The notes: generated by a model not told the origin, from the sequence alone. A DNA stretch of 64,000 nt from Alnus glutinosa (GCF_958979055.1 NC_084898.1:4040001-4104000), one strand, 5' to 3'; numbered from the stretch's first letter, positions 11,541-23,682 are shown. A program made the numbers and translations.

Positions 11541-12221
11541 CATGTAGATTACCTATTCCAAATTTTTTTGTTATTCCTCTAATTGTCGTCGCTACGTACT
11601 TTTCTTGTTAGTGGTGTTGTTTTTCTTGAGCCTACCTGAATAGCATGTACCCTACTACATGCCAAGAACACGACGGCTAGCTCTGATACCAATTGTCGAG
11701 ATCTAATCTTAACCAAAGAAATAGAATTGGAATTGATTAATTAAGAAAATGATAAGGAAAAAAGGAACGGCTGTTCGAGGAGCTACGTACCCTCCCCAAA
11801 GTTCAATCTTAATCACTAAATCAACCAGCCTGTTTTGATGCAACTAAACATTAACCAAAACATAAACATTAAATAACTGTCCAAAGTCTTGAATGACCCC
11901 ATGACTTTCAGCCCGTCTCGATCAGTATTGGACATCCCACGTACGTACGTATATATGAGAGGCATTTGATTTAGACCGGCAGGGGGGGGGGAACCAGGAC
12001 AAGGCCTTGAACGTCGACTGTTTTAAGATCATCATCAGGTAAAAGGTTCAAAATTCTCTCGAGTGCAAACAATTTCGTAGGGTAAAGTTCGCTGTCAAAG
12101 CTAGAATCTTATCCAATCCGTGTAGAGGGGGACGCTTTGCACGGATCTAAAATTTGTCCCACAGGAGTGGATACACGAACCGACTTTCTCTTAAAAGATT
12201 CATGTGCCATATATATATATA

Positions 12222-12261
<40 letters not shown>

Positions 12262-12387
12262 TTTATCTCTTCCACAATTGTAAGCAAAGCCTCAAACTCA
12301 TTAGCGTCTTTTCGAAGTGCATAGTATTGGCAATATACAAGGGAAGAAGGGGGCAATAAAAGGAGAAGCATTCAATGAAAACCCTTA
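11541..12387. other. Intergenic, with a Ty1-type primer-site remnant at 11680-11691
   Basis: On the minus strand 11680-11691 reads TGGTATCAGAGC, the initiator-Met primer-binding sequence common in Ty1/copia elements. Just upstream on that strand is GATCTCGACAAT, a possible LTR end. No paired LTR or pol is visible, so this is a relic. Also here are a G-run near 11982 and a long poly-A tract at about 12221-12259. No gene is seen. Confidence 0.45.
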
Positions 12388-13439
12388 GAGCACTAGTAGC
12401 AAATCCCCTATAAGTAATTCTATTCCCTAAAATAAGAAAAATTTGAAAAAAGTGACAAAAAATCAAGCCACAACAGTTACCCTATTTTAGATAACCATCC
12501 TTGGGAAGCAACAGTGCTTCCCAATACATTGGGTAGCACTGTAATTTCCCAATGCATTATTTTAATAATAAAAAATGATCTCTCTCTCCTCTCTGGCTCT
12601 CTCTTCACGCGTCCAGAAAACACGCATTGCTCTTGTCGTTGGCGAACTCACAGCTCCTCCGGCGCCGGAAGTAGAGGAAGATGGCGATCCAGAGAAGGAG
12701 GGCGGAGGAGGTACCTGAAAATTGGCTTCAGACTCGGACACAGAACCATTCCTAGTCCGGAGGACGGCAAGGAGGTACCTCTCGTTGAAGTGGACGGAAG
12801 CAAAACGACGACGTACTGTGGAGTGGAGATCGTCGATGTGGAAGGCAGAGCGATGAGGGGAGAGGAGTTGGTGCTTGACGTCGTTGTTCTGTGGGATCAG
12901 GTTGCGGCGGTCGTCCTCTTCGTCAGACGATGAATCTCTCTCCATTTCGCCTTCCCTTTCCCCGAAGCTATTGACTGTGTGACCGATTGACTAGCTGACA
13001 ATGAACGCATCAAAGAATTACGGGAGGATTAAGCGAAGTCGCATTGTTTTCATTCGGAAGAAAGATTGTGACGCAGGACCGTTTAGATTTGTAGCATTTT
13101 TCTTTCCTTGAGCATCGGAGATTCGGATTGAGTTTTCTGCACCTTGGATTCAGAAGGAGAAACAGAAGAGATGGGTTCTGTGTGGAGTGTGACGGAGATT
13201 CGAAGAAGACGAGAGAGCAAGAAAGAGTAGAAAAGAAATGAATAAAAAAAAAGTAGGAAAGAGAAAAAAATAAAATAAAATAAAATAAGAGTAAAAAATA
13301 GTATTTAATTGATATAGAAAAAATTAAGAAAATCTATTGTGGGGTGTTTGTTTATAGGAAATCAAAAAATAATTTAATTCCCTAAATTTTTCTTAAATTA
13401 AAAAAAATGATTAAATGCCTACTGCTACTGCTACTGCTC
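12388..13439. mobile_element. PIF/Harbinger-type non-autonomous element carrying an exon
   Basis: It is flanked by TTA on both sides (12385-12387 and 13440-13442), the Harbinger target preference. The left end is GAGCACTAGTAGCA; the right end read inward is GAGCAGTAGCAGTAG. Subterminal inverted sequence ATTCCCTAAAATAAGAAAAA / AGAAAAATTTAGGGAATTAA supports the pairing. The interior has a GC-rich, coding-like block (12562-12945) unlike the AT-rich ends, so it looks like a Pack-type capture. Confidence 0.7.
12715..12945 (-). pseudogene. Captured first-exon fragment, gene not recognised
   Basis: A minus-strand frame starts MERDSSSDEEDDRRNLI and runs 77 codons to a good donor (TTTTCAG then GTACC), continuing open for another 50 low-complexity codons. 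The acidic/serine N-terminus followed by HSTVRRRFASVHFNERYLL looks like a genuine plant N-terminal exon, with UTR-like CT-rich flanks. No second exon is found in the element or nearby. I do not know the source gene. Its confinement between Harbinger-like ends suggests capture rather than a resident gene. Confidence 0.45.
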
Positions 13440-14339
13440 TTATAGATAGGTTTGTTAAAGCCAATTAAGATGCGGCAGTGAATAAAAGCAATAAGAACGT
13501 AAGCATAGGCGTGATAGTCGAGAATAGTACGGGAGAGGTGCAAAAATGAAAGGTCGGTCATATATGGCGAAATGCATATGAATTGTTTCTTTAATAAAAG
13601 TTATGCTAGTCTGCTAGACTTCTTTCAAAAAAACAAATATCTATATATAAATTGAATGAATTGTAAAGTTATGCCGGCTGCTTTGAAATTAGCTCCATAA
13701 AGGTACGTATACATATCTTTATATATATGGTCAGCAATAAAAGTTGAAAAAAAATGCTTGAGACATTATTGCTTTTATTTTTTATTTGTTTTTGACATGT
13801 TTATATAAAAAGGAGAAAAAAAAAAATTGAATTAATAATTTTCGCTCTCCAAACATTGCTGTTTTTATTATGGTTTCTTTGTAAACTTATACGGTAGTCT
13901 ACATTTTAATAATGAGCGTAATAAGTATTATGTACATTGTTACGTAAACTTTTTTTAAAAAAAATAAAACCTATAGTAAAAATTATAATACGTTTACCAC
14001 GCTCATAAAAGTTGAACGTCCAATATTTACCTCCCATTAACAATACTTCGATTCATCATCAGCCACAAGAAATACGGACATATATAGAGAGTTGCAAACA
14101 TGGTTAATTCTCAAAAAAAAAAAAAAAAAAAAAATCACCGCAAATAGAAAGGTTATTATGACTTACGATCGTAATTTTATTACAGCCAATTACGTGAATA
14201 CGTAATATGGCTAGCGTCATGCGTGCACACAAAGCCTTTTAAGCTTTTATATATCGTTTTATTACATCACGTACATATTATTATATATCACTAGCTAGTA
14301 GCTAGCTAGTTTCCTTCCTCTTGATCAACTACTAATTCA
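13440..14339. other. Intergenic, downstream of thaumatin gene 1
   Basis: AT-rich. It contains a SINE fragment (about 13788-13853, minus, with GACATG plus a diverged B-box region), poly-A tracts near 13818 and 14114, and short TATA runs. The 3' UTR of the thaumatin gene must lie just below 14340. No other gene is seen. Confidence 0.5.
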
Positions 14340-15017
14340 TCAAGGGCAGAAGACAACCTTGTAGTTAGTCCCACCGGGGCACGTGAATGTGCTTGTTTGG
14401 TCATCCTTAGGGTAACTATAAGCATCGGGACATCGAGTCTTAAAAAATCTGGAATAGTCGGTAGGTCCACAGTTTCCAGAATTGCAGCAATATTGATCGG
14501 TCTTGAACACCGTACATGGATTGTTACAACCGCCAGGTGCCTTCAACTGATTGGGGCACTGTCCGTTAATATCAGCAGTACATCTTATGCCACGAGTGCA
14601 CCCATTAGACGTGGGGCTAAAATCCATAGCAACATTAAACCCATCAACAAGAGAGATATCGATGAAGTCCAAGTTGTTATATTGGTTTAGTGCATATTCG
14701 GCAAGGGTGTTTGGGGGTACACCATAGGCTTGGCATTGGAGAAGCCCGCCGCAGTCACCAGTCTGGCATTTGCCACGCCCGGAACCGTCAAAATTGCACC
14801 CTGTTCGAGGCCAAATGCGAGCCCCTTTAGTACCGGCATTAACATTAAGGCTCCATGTTTGACCTCGGTTGAGCTGCCTGCCGCCACCGGGTACCGCTCC
14901 GGCCCACACTGTGAAGGGGCAGTTGTTGGTTATGTCAAATCTAGCTGCATGGGCTAGACCAAAGCTGAGGGTGATGAAAAGGGAGAAGAAAATTGATAGG
15001 TTTTTGGAGAGACTCAT
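14340..15017 (-). CDS. Thaumatin-like / osmotin-like PR-5 protein, secreted type
   Basis: A 225-residue intronless PR-5 protein. Residues 1-24 form a signal peptide ending GLAHA, so the mature protein starts [16 protein letters not shown]. All 16 cysteines of the large thaumatin class are present (eight disulfides), with the signature [12 protein letters not shown] and the acidic-cleft residues in [19 protein letters not shown] and CTADINGQC. The end is TNYKVVFCP with no tail beyond the last Cys-Pro, which predicts secretion to the apoplast. Family members bind fungal wall glucans or permeabilise hyphae; this role is known for the family, not shown here. The ATG at 15017 sits about 60 bp below a TATA box. 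A paralogue lies at 33384-34255 on the other strand and differs in having an intron and a C-terminal tail. Confidence 0.95.
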   Translation of the reverse strand: MSLSKNLSIFFSLFITLSFGLAHAARFDITNNCPFTVWAGAVPGGGRQLNRGQTWSLNVNAGTKGARIWPRTGCNFDGSGRGKCQTGDCGGLLQCQAYGVPPNTLAEYALNQYNNLDFIDISLVDGFNVAMDFSPTSNGCTRGIRCTADINGQCPNQLKAPGGCNNPCTVFKTDQYCCNSGNCGPTDYSRFFKTRCPDAYSYPKDDQTSTFTCPGGTNYKVVFCP

Positions 15018-15077
15018 TTTGTGAAGGGAGAGAAACTGTGTAAGCTCTTGTGATTTGTGAGGGAGATGCGTAGGGGT

Positions 15078-15088
15078 TTATATATATA
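15078..15088 (-). promoter_or_regulatory. TATA box of thaumatin-like gene 1
   Basis: On the minus strand it reads TATATATAAAC, 60-70 bp before the ATG at 15017, leaving a short leader (ACAAATCACAAGAGC). This is a standard plant core-promoter position. Confidence 0.8.
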
Positions 15089-15582
15089 GGGTGAGCTTGG
15101 GGGTGGTTATGGCCTTTTGGGAAGTTGCTTAATTAGGGAAATTCTATTGGCTAGTCAAGCTTTTGTTGGAAAATTTGACAATTTGAACAAAAAAAAAAAA
15201 AAAACCAAGGACGTATGTGACACGTGTTGTCGTTCTGATCCTTAGTTCGATCTAATACTTATTTGGTGGAGGTTCGATCACGTTTATTAATAAACAATAT
15301 CTACATTTAAAAAAAAAAAATTATTTCTAGCTACGATGTTTTCAACACCATAATTTTTTTAACGACATTTTATTGAGACCGGCCGAATCAACCTAATTTA
15401 TTGTACTGTTTTATAATAGATAATTATTAGTTTGTTAGGTGCATTTTTTAAAATTATGTATAATTTATTTATTCTATTAAAAATGTGTACGAGAATCAAA
15501 TGTTTTAAGAATATATTTTGATTTAATAAATTAATTTTTTTTTAATAATAATAATAAAAAAATCCTCTAACACAATTTTAAG

Positions 15583-15624
<42 letters not shown>

Positions 15625-15758
15625 CTAAATCTGTAGGCATAGAGGTTACGAATCTTAGTATACATATATAATAAATCAAATTAGAAACATAAATAGGAAT
15701 CATGGAAATCAGATCGGAGGGTGCACATGAACTCGAAATTGCATCATGAGCCTCAAAG
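15089..15758. other. Intergenic/promoter-side sequence, AT-rich
   Basis: Poly-A tracts near 15188 and 15309 and a (TA)n run at about 15586-15622. The proximal promoter of the thaumatin gene must be here; I do not see convincing named elements. No gene. Confidence 0.5.
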
Positions 15759-15905
15759 CACTACAAGAATTTTGGTTTAATTTTTAGCAACTACGTTATC
15801 AATGACGACGACCAAAATGTCATTGTTGATAAGTTGATTTCTGATTGTTGTTGATGCAACGAAATATTTTGATATTACTAACGACAACATTGTCGACGTG
15901 CGCGG
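15759..15905. mobile_element. CACTA-type terminal remnant
   Basis: It starts CACTACAAGAATTTTGGTTT and is followed by repeats of the AACGACAAC / GACGACGACC type, as at CACTA ends. The matching right end is not found nearby. The element end at 28506 has a different flank, so the two are not a pair. Confidence 0.5.
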
Positions 15906-16410
15906 ACGTCTTGTAACTGTTCTTCTGAGACTTCGTCTCCTGAATTTGAACGTTCGAAAATACTTTCAAATTATATATCTTAGTGTTTATTTAATTTTTT
16001 TTATGTTGTTGGGTTACTGATCGAGAAGAGAAAAACTACGTGAAACTTGTTATTTGGAACAAGTTTATTCTAAATCTGTTTGTTACTTTCTCTGATCTTG
16101 CCTTTCCTCTCTTTTTAATGTTGTTGTTTGGTTACCGAGAAAAATCTTTAGAAGATGTGGAAAATTGTGGATATATGCTCACTTTGAGTTATGGCTTGTA
16201 GATTTTTAACGTAGACAAATAGGCGAGGCCGAAATTATTGGCATTAATGCACAAATGTCAAATTTCTAATAAATAATGACCCCATAGCGTAGAAAAGTAA
16301 GCAAAATAGAAGCTAGAAATTAATGGCGAGGAAAAGTCTCAACAACCGGAATATGGATGGCATCCAAAAATTCCTAAATTGATATTCTTCACCAACCAAA
16401 GACAGTAAGA
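15906..16410. other. Unassigned, UTR-like sequence
   Basis: Mixed CT-rich and AT-rich sequence with no sustained coding frame. I see nothing I can name. Confidence 0.4.
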
Positions 16411-16715
16411 ATCCGTTTGGTTTGTTATTTCAAAAGGTGTAATTTTAAATTATAATTTTAAAATGTGAGATTTAAAAAGAGTAATTTTTAAAAATATAGT
16501 CAAATGTTTAGTAAAATCGTAGTTTAACGTTTAAAATCGTAAATTATCTTTTAAAATTATGGGTTTTCAAAAAAACACCATCTTACCTGCGATTTGAAAA
16601 ATCAAATTTTCTGCGTTTTCAAATATCAATTTTTAAAAACATTGTTCTCAAACAATTTATATTCTGCGATTTGATTTAAAATTACATTTATTATTTACGA
16701 AATCACAAATTCTTT
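16411..16715. mobile_element. Family-A MITE, copy 2
   Basis: It starts GTTTGGTTTGTTATTTC and has many TTTAAAATxG words in the order seen at 189-467, including AAATGTTTAGTAAAATCGTA, which parallels AAGTATTTAGTAAAATCACA in copy 1. AT-rich and non-coding. Confidence 0.6.
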
Positions 16716-17340
16716 ATAATGGGCTTGGAAAATTTCAACCTCAAAATAAATTCTCAGTTGTCATCAAAACAGCTTTCAATTTCACAAAAGTGGTTCTCCA
16801 ACAATCAGCGGAGAAAATTTGGATGAAAAAACGCTTGAAATTTTTAAAGATTCAAGCATAAGTTTTACAAATTTTGTTAAATTCTAACAAATATCTAAAT
16901 TCTTGTAATTTATTTTTCTTTTTCTTTTTCCCTAAAAAGAAGGATGATATTTTGAAAATTTTGATAAAATTTAACAGAAAATACTAATGGAGGATTTCTA
17001 ATTAAGATTTTTTTAAAAAATGATATCTTAAATTACGACGTTTTGAAGTTCATAATTTCTCTTAAAAAGAGTGAAAGTTCAATATTCTTAAATAAAATTC
17101 TCTTTTTATTTTTTTGTTCTTTTTTTTTTTAATAACATATGCCTCTTACATAATTTTTTTTGTAACGACGAAAAGGACACCTGGCGTTTTTAGAAGATAA
17201 ATTTATATCCTTTTCAGATTATGGTCGGTGAAAAAAGTCCACATGGAGCCATGAACCTTCTTCTTCTCAGACACATTTTTTATTCTATTAGCGGATATGA
17301 AAAATATTCCGTTGTTTAAATGTTTTGTTTTAGTCAATAC

Positions 17341-17382
<42 letters not shown>

Positions 17383-17442
17383 ACAGTTTTCTGCATAACT
17401 ATTTTATAATTCTTTTTTTTTTTTTAAACGAAATTCAACTTT
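16716..17442. other. AT-rich intergenic sequence
   Basis: Poly-T/A tracts and a (TA)n microsatellite at about 17342-17380. No gene is recognised. Confidence 0.5.
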
Positions 17443-17612
17443 AATGTTTCGTTTATTTTGACGTAAAATATTGTTAAAAAATTAAAAATATTTTTACGGT
17501 CAAATTAAAAATAATTTTTATTGACCATCATTTTTTATTGTATCAAATATTGAAAAATATAAAAATTATTTTTTAAAAAATATTTTACACCCAAATAAAT
17601 AGAACAAAAATG
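17443..17612. mobile_element. Family-B MITE (GTAAAATATT termini), short copy
   Basis: The left end GTTTATTTTGACGTAAAATA is mirrored by the right end TATTTTACACCCAAATAAAT. The same termini occur in larger elements near 25887, 28045 and 34790/38237. About 170 bp, non-coding. Confidence 0.65.
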
Positions 17613-18060
17613 TATATTTTCCTCACGCAAAGCCCCTTTTATTACCGAGTTTGGCTTGCCTCCAATAAAAATATCATTGTATAAAAAAATAAATAATAAA
17701 GATTACTTTTCGTGAAATAAATAATTGGAGTTTTCGCTCAAGCAATTTTTTTTATTTTTTATTTTTTAATTTTAAAGGCAAGCCAAACTCAATTTATTTA
17801 TAACTTCGAGGCAAATTTCTCTGCTGATCCATATATATCAACGGGGTCAAGATATTAAGGAGAAAAAAAAAAAAAAAATTCCCCTTGATTAAATCTTTTG
17901 AATTCACCCTTGATTAACTACTTAGTTAGAAAATAATAAAAATAAAAAAAAAAATAAAAAACGGATGAAGCTTTTATGCGACTCAATTAATTAATTAATT
18001 AATATATATACTTCAAAAGCCAAGTCGAGTCATTTTGTTAATATAGATAAATAAGTAATT
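17613..18060. other. AT-rich intergenic sequence with a small inverted repeat
   Basis: TTTATTACCGAGTTTGGCTT near 17638 and AGCCAAACTCAATTTATTTA near 17782 form an imperfect inverted pair, so a decayed MITE is possible. No gene. Confidence 0.4.
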
Positions 18061-18165
18061 GTCTCTATAGATAGTTCAATCAGTTGAGGATCACACTCCA
18101 GGAAGTGGAGGTCACTAGTTTAAATTTTTCATCCCTTATTATGTGGACATGTTAAAAATTAAATA
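18061..18165 (+). mobile_element. tRNA-derived SINE, plus strand
   Basis: Same family as 11068-11186: AGTTCAATCAGTTGAGG (A-box-like), GGTCACTAGTTTAAATT (B-box-like), ATTATGTGGACATGTT, then an A-rich tail. Similar AAATAAxTAATT words sit on both sides as a possible TSD. Confidence 0.75.
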
Positions 18166-18292
18166 AATAAATAATTACAGGCGTCGAATCTTCAATAGTA
18201 CTTGATAGTCCCCGTTCAAACAGAAGGTCAAGATTAAAATTAAATAAACACCTGCTTTTTCCATACCCATATAGAAGATGGACCCATGATTT

Positions 18293-18294
<2 letters not shown>

Positions 18295-18380
<86 letters not shown>
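18295..18380. repeat. (TA)n microsatellite
   Basis: More than 40 uninterrupted TA dinucleotides. Confidence 0.95.
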
Positions 18381-18385
<5 letters not shown>

Positions 18386-18589
18386 TTTGGGAAAATTAAT
18401 GTGCCCCCAACCAAATGACTTAGCCTTTTGACTTTAATCCCTCTATTAGGGTTTTTTTTGTTAAATACGCCGTGTGTTTGCCGTCCAAGTTAATAGAAAA
18501 TCTTAACAAAGGGAGCTAAATAAAAAAGCTAGGTAATTTGAGGGTCAATTTCAACTTTATAAAATTTGGAGAGACATTGCAATTTTGGT

Positions 18590-18885
18590 GTAAGTTTGGC
18601 AATGTCATTTTGCATACTAAAAAAGCAATTTTAAATCAAATCGCATAAAATGTATCGTTTGTGATGCGTTTTTATTAAATTGTAATTAAAAAACGTAGAA
18701 AAACCCGCAGTTTAAAATTGCAAGTAAGGGGTGCATATTTTAAAACATACGTTTGTTAAAAGTTAAACTGAAATTTAATTAAACTCTTAATTGAGTTAAT
18801 AAAAGTCACGTTTTAAATTACACGTTTTAAAATCACTACTTATATAAATTGCACATTTTGAAATCGTAAACATAAACAAACCTTG
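18590..18885. mobile_element. Family-A MITE, copy 3
   Basis: Words such as ACGTTTTAAAATCACTACTT, TAAAATTGCAAG and the 3' end AACATAAACAAACCTT mirror the other family-A copies. The orientation is reversed relative to copy 1. Confidence 0.5.
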
Positions 18886-19344
18886 AAAGAAATGAGTGTA
18901 GTTTTTCCGTTTATAGATGAGGTCCATGAGGAGGTCTGAAGTTTGATTTAGGGTAAATATAATATTTAAAAGGATTTATGTATAAAATGATATAAGTAAT
19001 ATTTCTATCATTTAGAAACAAAAAAAAAAAAAAAAAAAAAAAAATTAAATTAAAAGAGGGTATAAAATATTTTAGTTTAAATTGGTCATTACAAAAAGCA
19101 ATAATAATATATCCTGGCCATTGGTGGCACAAGCTCCACCAAGCATCGCAACCATTTTTCTATTATTAAATGAAAAATGAAATGATATTATTATCAAAAT
19201 GACAAAAATGAAATGGTAGAGAAACATTTATTTTAATCTTTGGGATGATCTACAATTCTACATGATGACGCACGGTGTAGTTGTACATGCGACTAATTAT
19301 TTCTTGGAAATTATTCAGAGATTACGACATCATTTGGCTTGACT
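18886..19344. other. Intergenic sequence
   Basis: AT-rich, with a poly-A run at about 19020-19044. No gene is seen. Confidence 0.5.
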
Positions 19345-19745
19345 TGCCTTGAATAGGTGTAGTGAATGGGGGGAGACCCCTAATGGGGGGGGGGGGGAGG
19401 GCGGTTAGGGGTATTGAAAGGGAGGCCGGATAGGATCTCCCATTCATTACTCATTTTTTTAATAAAATTGATTTATTTATTGAAAAAGGGGAGGGGGCCG
19501 GTTAGGGGTCTCCCCCTATCACTACTTATTTTTCAATAAAATTGATTTGTTTATTGAAAATGAGGGAGGGAGGGAGGGAGGCCGATTAGGGGTCCCCCAA
19601 TCACAACTCATTTTTCAATAAAATTAATTTGTTTATTGAAAAGGAGGAGAGGGCTGGTTAGAGGTCTCCCAATCACTACTCATTTTTTAATAAAATTGAT
19701 TTGTTTATTGAAAAGGGAGAGGAGTCCCCCAATCACTATTCCAAG
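19345..19745. repeat. ~75-bp minisatellite, 4-5 copies
   Basis: The repeated unit contains AATAAAATTGATTTGTTTAT, TGAAAAGGGGAGGGGGCCGG and TTAGGGGTCTCCC followed by CAATCACTACTCATTTTT. Copies vary in the length of the G-rich segment. It abuts the left border of the long inverted-arm element. Confidence 0.85.
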
Positions 19746-19750
19746 CAATT

Positions 19751-21541
19751 ATAGGCAGGGGACGGCTTCTCGCCCCTTGCCTGGCCCTTCCTTGCTCGGC
19801 CCTTTCCATGTAGGAAAGGGCCTTTTGCCTTTTAATATGTAAATATTTTAAAAAAAAAAAATCTAATTTTGAAACCTGTTATAAGTCCATTCTATACCCA
19901 TTTCTTCCCCAAACCATTTTCCCCCCAAATTTTTCCCTCCCTCTCTCTCTCTCTCCATCTCCTCTCCTCAACCCCACCGTGAGCCCGTCACCGTCGACCA
20001 CTCCACTGTGCGTTTTCCATCTCCGGCCAAAACCCAACCACCATGCGTTCTCCATCTCCGGTTCGGCTCCGACTACCCAACCACTGTACCGCCACGAGCA
20101 GCCCCAGCCAAACCACCACCACCGCCGCCAACGATCCCATCCACCATAAGGTTTTATTAGTTTTTTTGTTTTTTTAGGGTTTAGGGTTTGATTTTCTCTT
20201 CAGATCCGATTTTTTTAGTTGTTTTTGAGTGAGATTTGGCTGATTCTTGGTCATTATTCTGTGCCCTAGATCTTGAAAAGCCAATAACCAAAAGCTTGAG
20301 CTTCTAGATCCTTGAATCGGGGGTACAGATTTTTGCGTGGATTGGAGATCTCATCGAGCTCCATTCAGCTCATTGCCTTTCCAGGTAATCTCTCATTTCC
20401 CAGAAGGAGGGATTTTGATGAGTATGTTCTCTCTGTTAATTTACAATTCAGAAGGTTTTTGTTATGTTTGTTTTGAGTCTTGACATGTATGGGGGCTGTA
20501 TTAAAAAACAATCATATGAACCATTTCCCCTGTTTTACTTGTACCCATCTTGTAGTGCTGCATCACCAGACCGAAACTTGAATTGTATGATTTTTGAAAA
20601 GAGGATGATCAAAAGCTGGCTGGTGTTTTATATGGACACAATTGTGACCATCTAGGCTTTGTTTTAGGCATTTATGTCCAACACATGGTATCAGTCGAAA
20701 ATCTCTGTTTTTTGGCATACATTTACACCGCTATTGGGTACCCTGACTCCTTGAGATTGAATACATCCAGCCAAGGAGGAACCACAGCCCATAAAGTGAT
20801 TGATTTTAAGACCAAAACTGAAAAATCCAACTACCCCATTTCTGGTTTTTTGAGTTTTTGATATGCCTTTTTTAGTTGCTTACTGTGATTTGTGATTTTT
20901 TGCTATTGGGTTTCTGGTTATAAAATGCCCTCTTACATGTTTGTTTATGCATTATTTGCTATTGGGTTTCTGCTAATAAAATGCCCTCTTACCAAGTTTT
21001 GTTATCTTTTGTTTTTTTTTTTTTAGTATTTTTCAAGAGAATGGATTATGTGGATGTATCAGTAGTTGGAACTGGTTGTATTTGGATCTTAGAGCAATAA
21101 CATCCTTTCAATTCGCTGTTTAATGTTGTGTGTTTGGCAGGATTAGTGATTATTTGCTAATTTATTTTCTTTAGGAAACCGGAAGAATGTGGGAAATGAA
21201 TGAAAGATGTCACTACAAGGTTTTTTTTAGGTATTTTTTAGAATTTTTTTCTAACCTTTTTTTAGGTATCGATCTTCCCAATTTCTGGTTTTTTGAGTTG
21301 TTTTTTGATCTGCCTTTTTTAGTTGCTTGCCGTGATTTGTGATTTTTTGCGATTGGGTTTATGGTTATAAAATGCCCTCTTACATGTTTTTTTATGCATT
21401 GTTTATGTGTAAAATCCGTCTTCAAACCATGATTTTTGCATCACTCATAACAGATTTTGAATCAAATCTGTGTAGACCCAAGAAAGTTCAAACTCAAATT
21501 GGAGACAGGGTATATGGAGATGTTTTTGGTTAGTTAAATAG
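19751..21541 (+). repeat. Left arm of the foldback element
   Basis: It contains a CT-rich leader-like tract at 19918-19980, a proline-codon-rich stretch (about 19980-20150) and two direct repeats of a ~130-bp unit (near 20835 and 21270) built on TTTCTGGTTTTTTGAGTT and AAAATGCCCTCTTACATGTT. It looks like captured leader and intron sequence, but no sustained reading frame. Confidence 0.75.
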
Positions 21542-22430
21542 AGATGTACACATTCCTAGTTTGCTTTTCACTTGCAAGTTGTATGGCTGCTTGGTCTTGA
21601 GTGCCTAGTTCATTTCTTCATGTGATAACACTGTTATATGCAATTAAGAACTTTTGGAATTGATTTTCAAGAAATGTTTTATTGTATGGGTATGTAACTA
21701 AAAATCCGTTCTCTGTTTTAATAGCATGTTCTGTTTCAGTTGTTCTCCTATATGAGGTGAGGCAGACAAGTTTGATGTTCAGTAATGGATATAATTGGTT
21801 TGTTTGGTTTTTTGGCTGAATCAGGCTGAAGGTGCCAATGCAGCAGAGGACGAAGTTGAGTTTGAGAAGTCAATGTCTGAGGTGAATGATTAGGATGAAG
21901 GAGATGAAGATGCGAAATGGCATCATGGGAGAAAATGCATATTGGTTATGTCTTGATATTTTAGATGTTGGTTCAATGTTTTTTTGGTTTTATATTAACA
22001 TTCTGAAAAGAATACGTGTTTGACTTTGATTAATTGATGGGAATCATAGGCCGATCCTCATCAATTGGGATTTTGGCAATCCAAATATGAAGAAATGCCA
22101 TTTTCTATCCTTAATCGTTTGTCTTATTTCTTATGCAATTCGAACCAACTGCTTCTGTATTTAAAAAAAAAATGCAGTTCAAGCTTCATTCTTTTAACTT
22201 TACAATTGGAATTTTTCTGAATCTCTTCTGCCATAGCTTTTCAGAGTAAATATTCAGTTCTTTTGGGTGGAGTACAAATTGTGCTTTTGATGCTAATTGC
22301 TGTACTTCTTTTTCAATTTTGGCAGCAGAACGGATGGCTGAAAGATGCTTTATATTGGTTCGAAAATATAATGATCAGTATTGCCTATGACTTATAACTA
22401 GCATGATTACACACCAAACTTCAAGAGCGA
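21542..22430 (+). other. Core of the foldback element, gene-like patches
   Basis: 21820-21945 encodes an acidic run (AEDEVEFEKSMSEVND) followed by a stop, bordered by possible splice signals. It may be an exon remnant of a captured or element-borne gene. The rest is T-rich, intron-like sequence. Function is unknown. Confidence 0.35.
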
Positions 22431-22865
22431 AATTAAATTTCAATTACACACCAAACTTACTACACTTGTTCACCAATCACAAAATAACATTTCTCTACAA
22501 AAAGAAAAAAAGAAGTCACTACATTACAATCATTAACTAGTTAACATATCACAGTACAATACATCTCAACTTGATACAGACCTTTACTTTTCTTTCAGTT
22601 TAACATCAAGTTCATCCAGATCCACCATAGCCACTAAGGTAAAAAACTAAAAACAAAATGACTACTACTAACGTAGCCCGAAACATCTTCCCATTAGTTT
22701 AACACAACCCCAACACCCGTCGACGTTTAACATATTGATCATTAAATTTTGTTTCAATCAACTTCTCAAATTTAACATAGTGATCATTATATTTTGTTTC
22801 AATTAGTTTCTCAAGTCTATCCCCTATCCCCTATCTGCATGTCTTCTATCTTCTATGACTTTTAG

Positions 22866-23155
22866 TCATTCCATTATTTTCATCTCATACGTAGTCATTT
22901 CATGATCAGTCCATGCAAAATAATCACAATCACCCTTTTTCTGCCTGAAAAAATAAGAGTAAAAAATGTCATCATCTACTAGCGTACAAAGTATAACACA
23001 ATTTTAATTTCAAAAAGTACCTTATAATTTTCACAGCCATACCACTTTTTGGCGGTATTGGACTTAGTCCAAGAGTACCTTACACGTGCAGGTACTCCTC
23101 ATTTACATAATGGACGTATACTTGACGCACTTGATGCATCACTATGTGTCGACAT
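22866..23155 (-). pseudogene. GRF-type zinc-finger protein pseudogene
   Basis: Exon 1 (23021-23155) begins MSTHSDASSASSIRPLCK and continues GVPARVRYSWTK and KKWYGCENYK. Exon 2 (22866-22940, after a CAG acceptor) reads KKGDCDYFAWTDHEM and stops after KIMEx. This is the compact GRF zinc finger (C-x-C-G-V-P-A ... GC-x-NY ... D-C-x-xF-x-W) often found in plant transposon-borne genes. The second zinc cysteine is replaced by an in-frame TGA (23099-23101), one base from a Cys codon, so the product is truncated at residue 19. It lies in the core of the foldback element and may have been its passenger gene. No partner gene is visible. Confidence 0.7.
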
Positions 23156-23680
23156 TTTGTCGTGCCAATGCAAAAAACATTTTTAACCTCAAAAAACATC
23201 ATCCAACCAACCAAAGCATGTCAAACACGCATGTCAAACAATCACCAGTCAAAAGAATATAAGAATAAAGAATAAAAAATATACAAACCCCCAAATGATC
23301 AATCCATGTTATCTGTGTGAAATGATCAACATAATAAAATGGGTGTAAATGTAGCATTATTCTTTGATAATTAAGTATATATAGATATACAGTGCATAGA
23401 AAAAAAAATTGTCATTAATTTCGTTCGATTATGTTAAACCATAACTCTGTAATTTCTTGTTAGGTTCATGAGTTATATAAAAAATTGTCATTCTTACCAG
23501 CAAACCAGGAATGCGTATATCTCTTTTTAAATGCTCTAAACACCTTCTTGCAGCAGAATCTAACTTTAACCTAATCTTACTTTCTACCCCGCGAAAGGAG
23601 GGGGCGCTGGGGGAATTATTATATCTCGTCAAACCTTTCATGTTTGAAGCTTTTCTGAGTTAAAGAAATCTAGCCATTCG
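23156..23680. other. Core of the foldback element, no gene recognised
   Basis: AT-rich, with short frames but no recognisable family. A poly-A run near 23400 may mark a retroposed edge. Confidence 0.4.
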
Positions 23681-23682
23681 GT

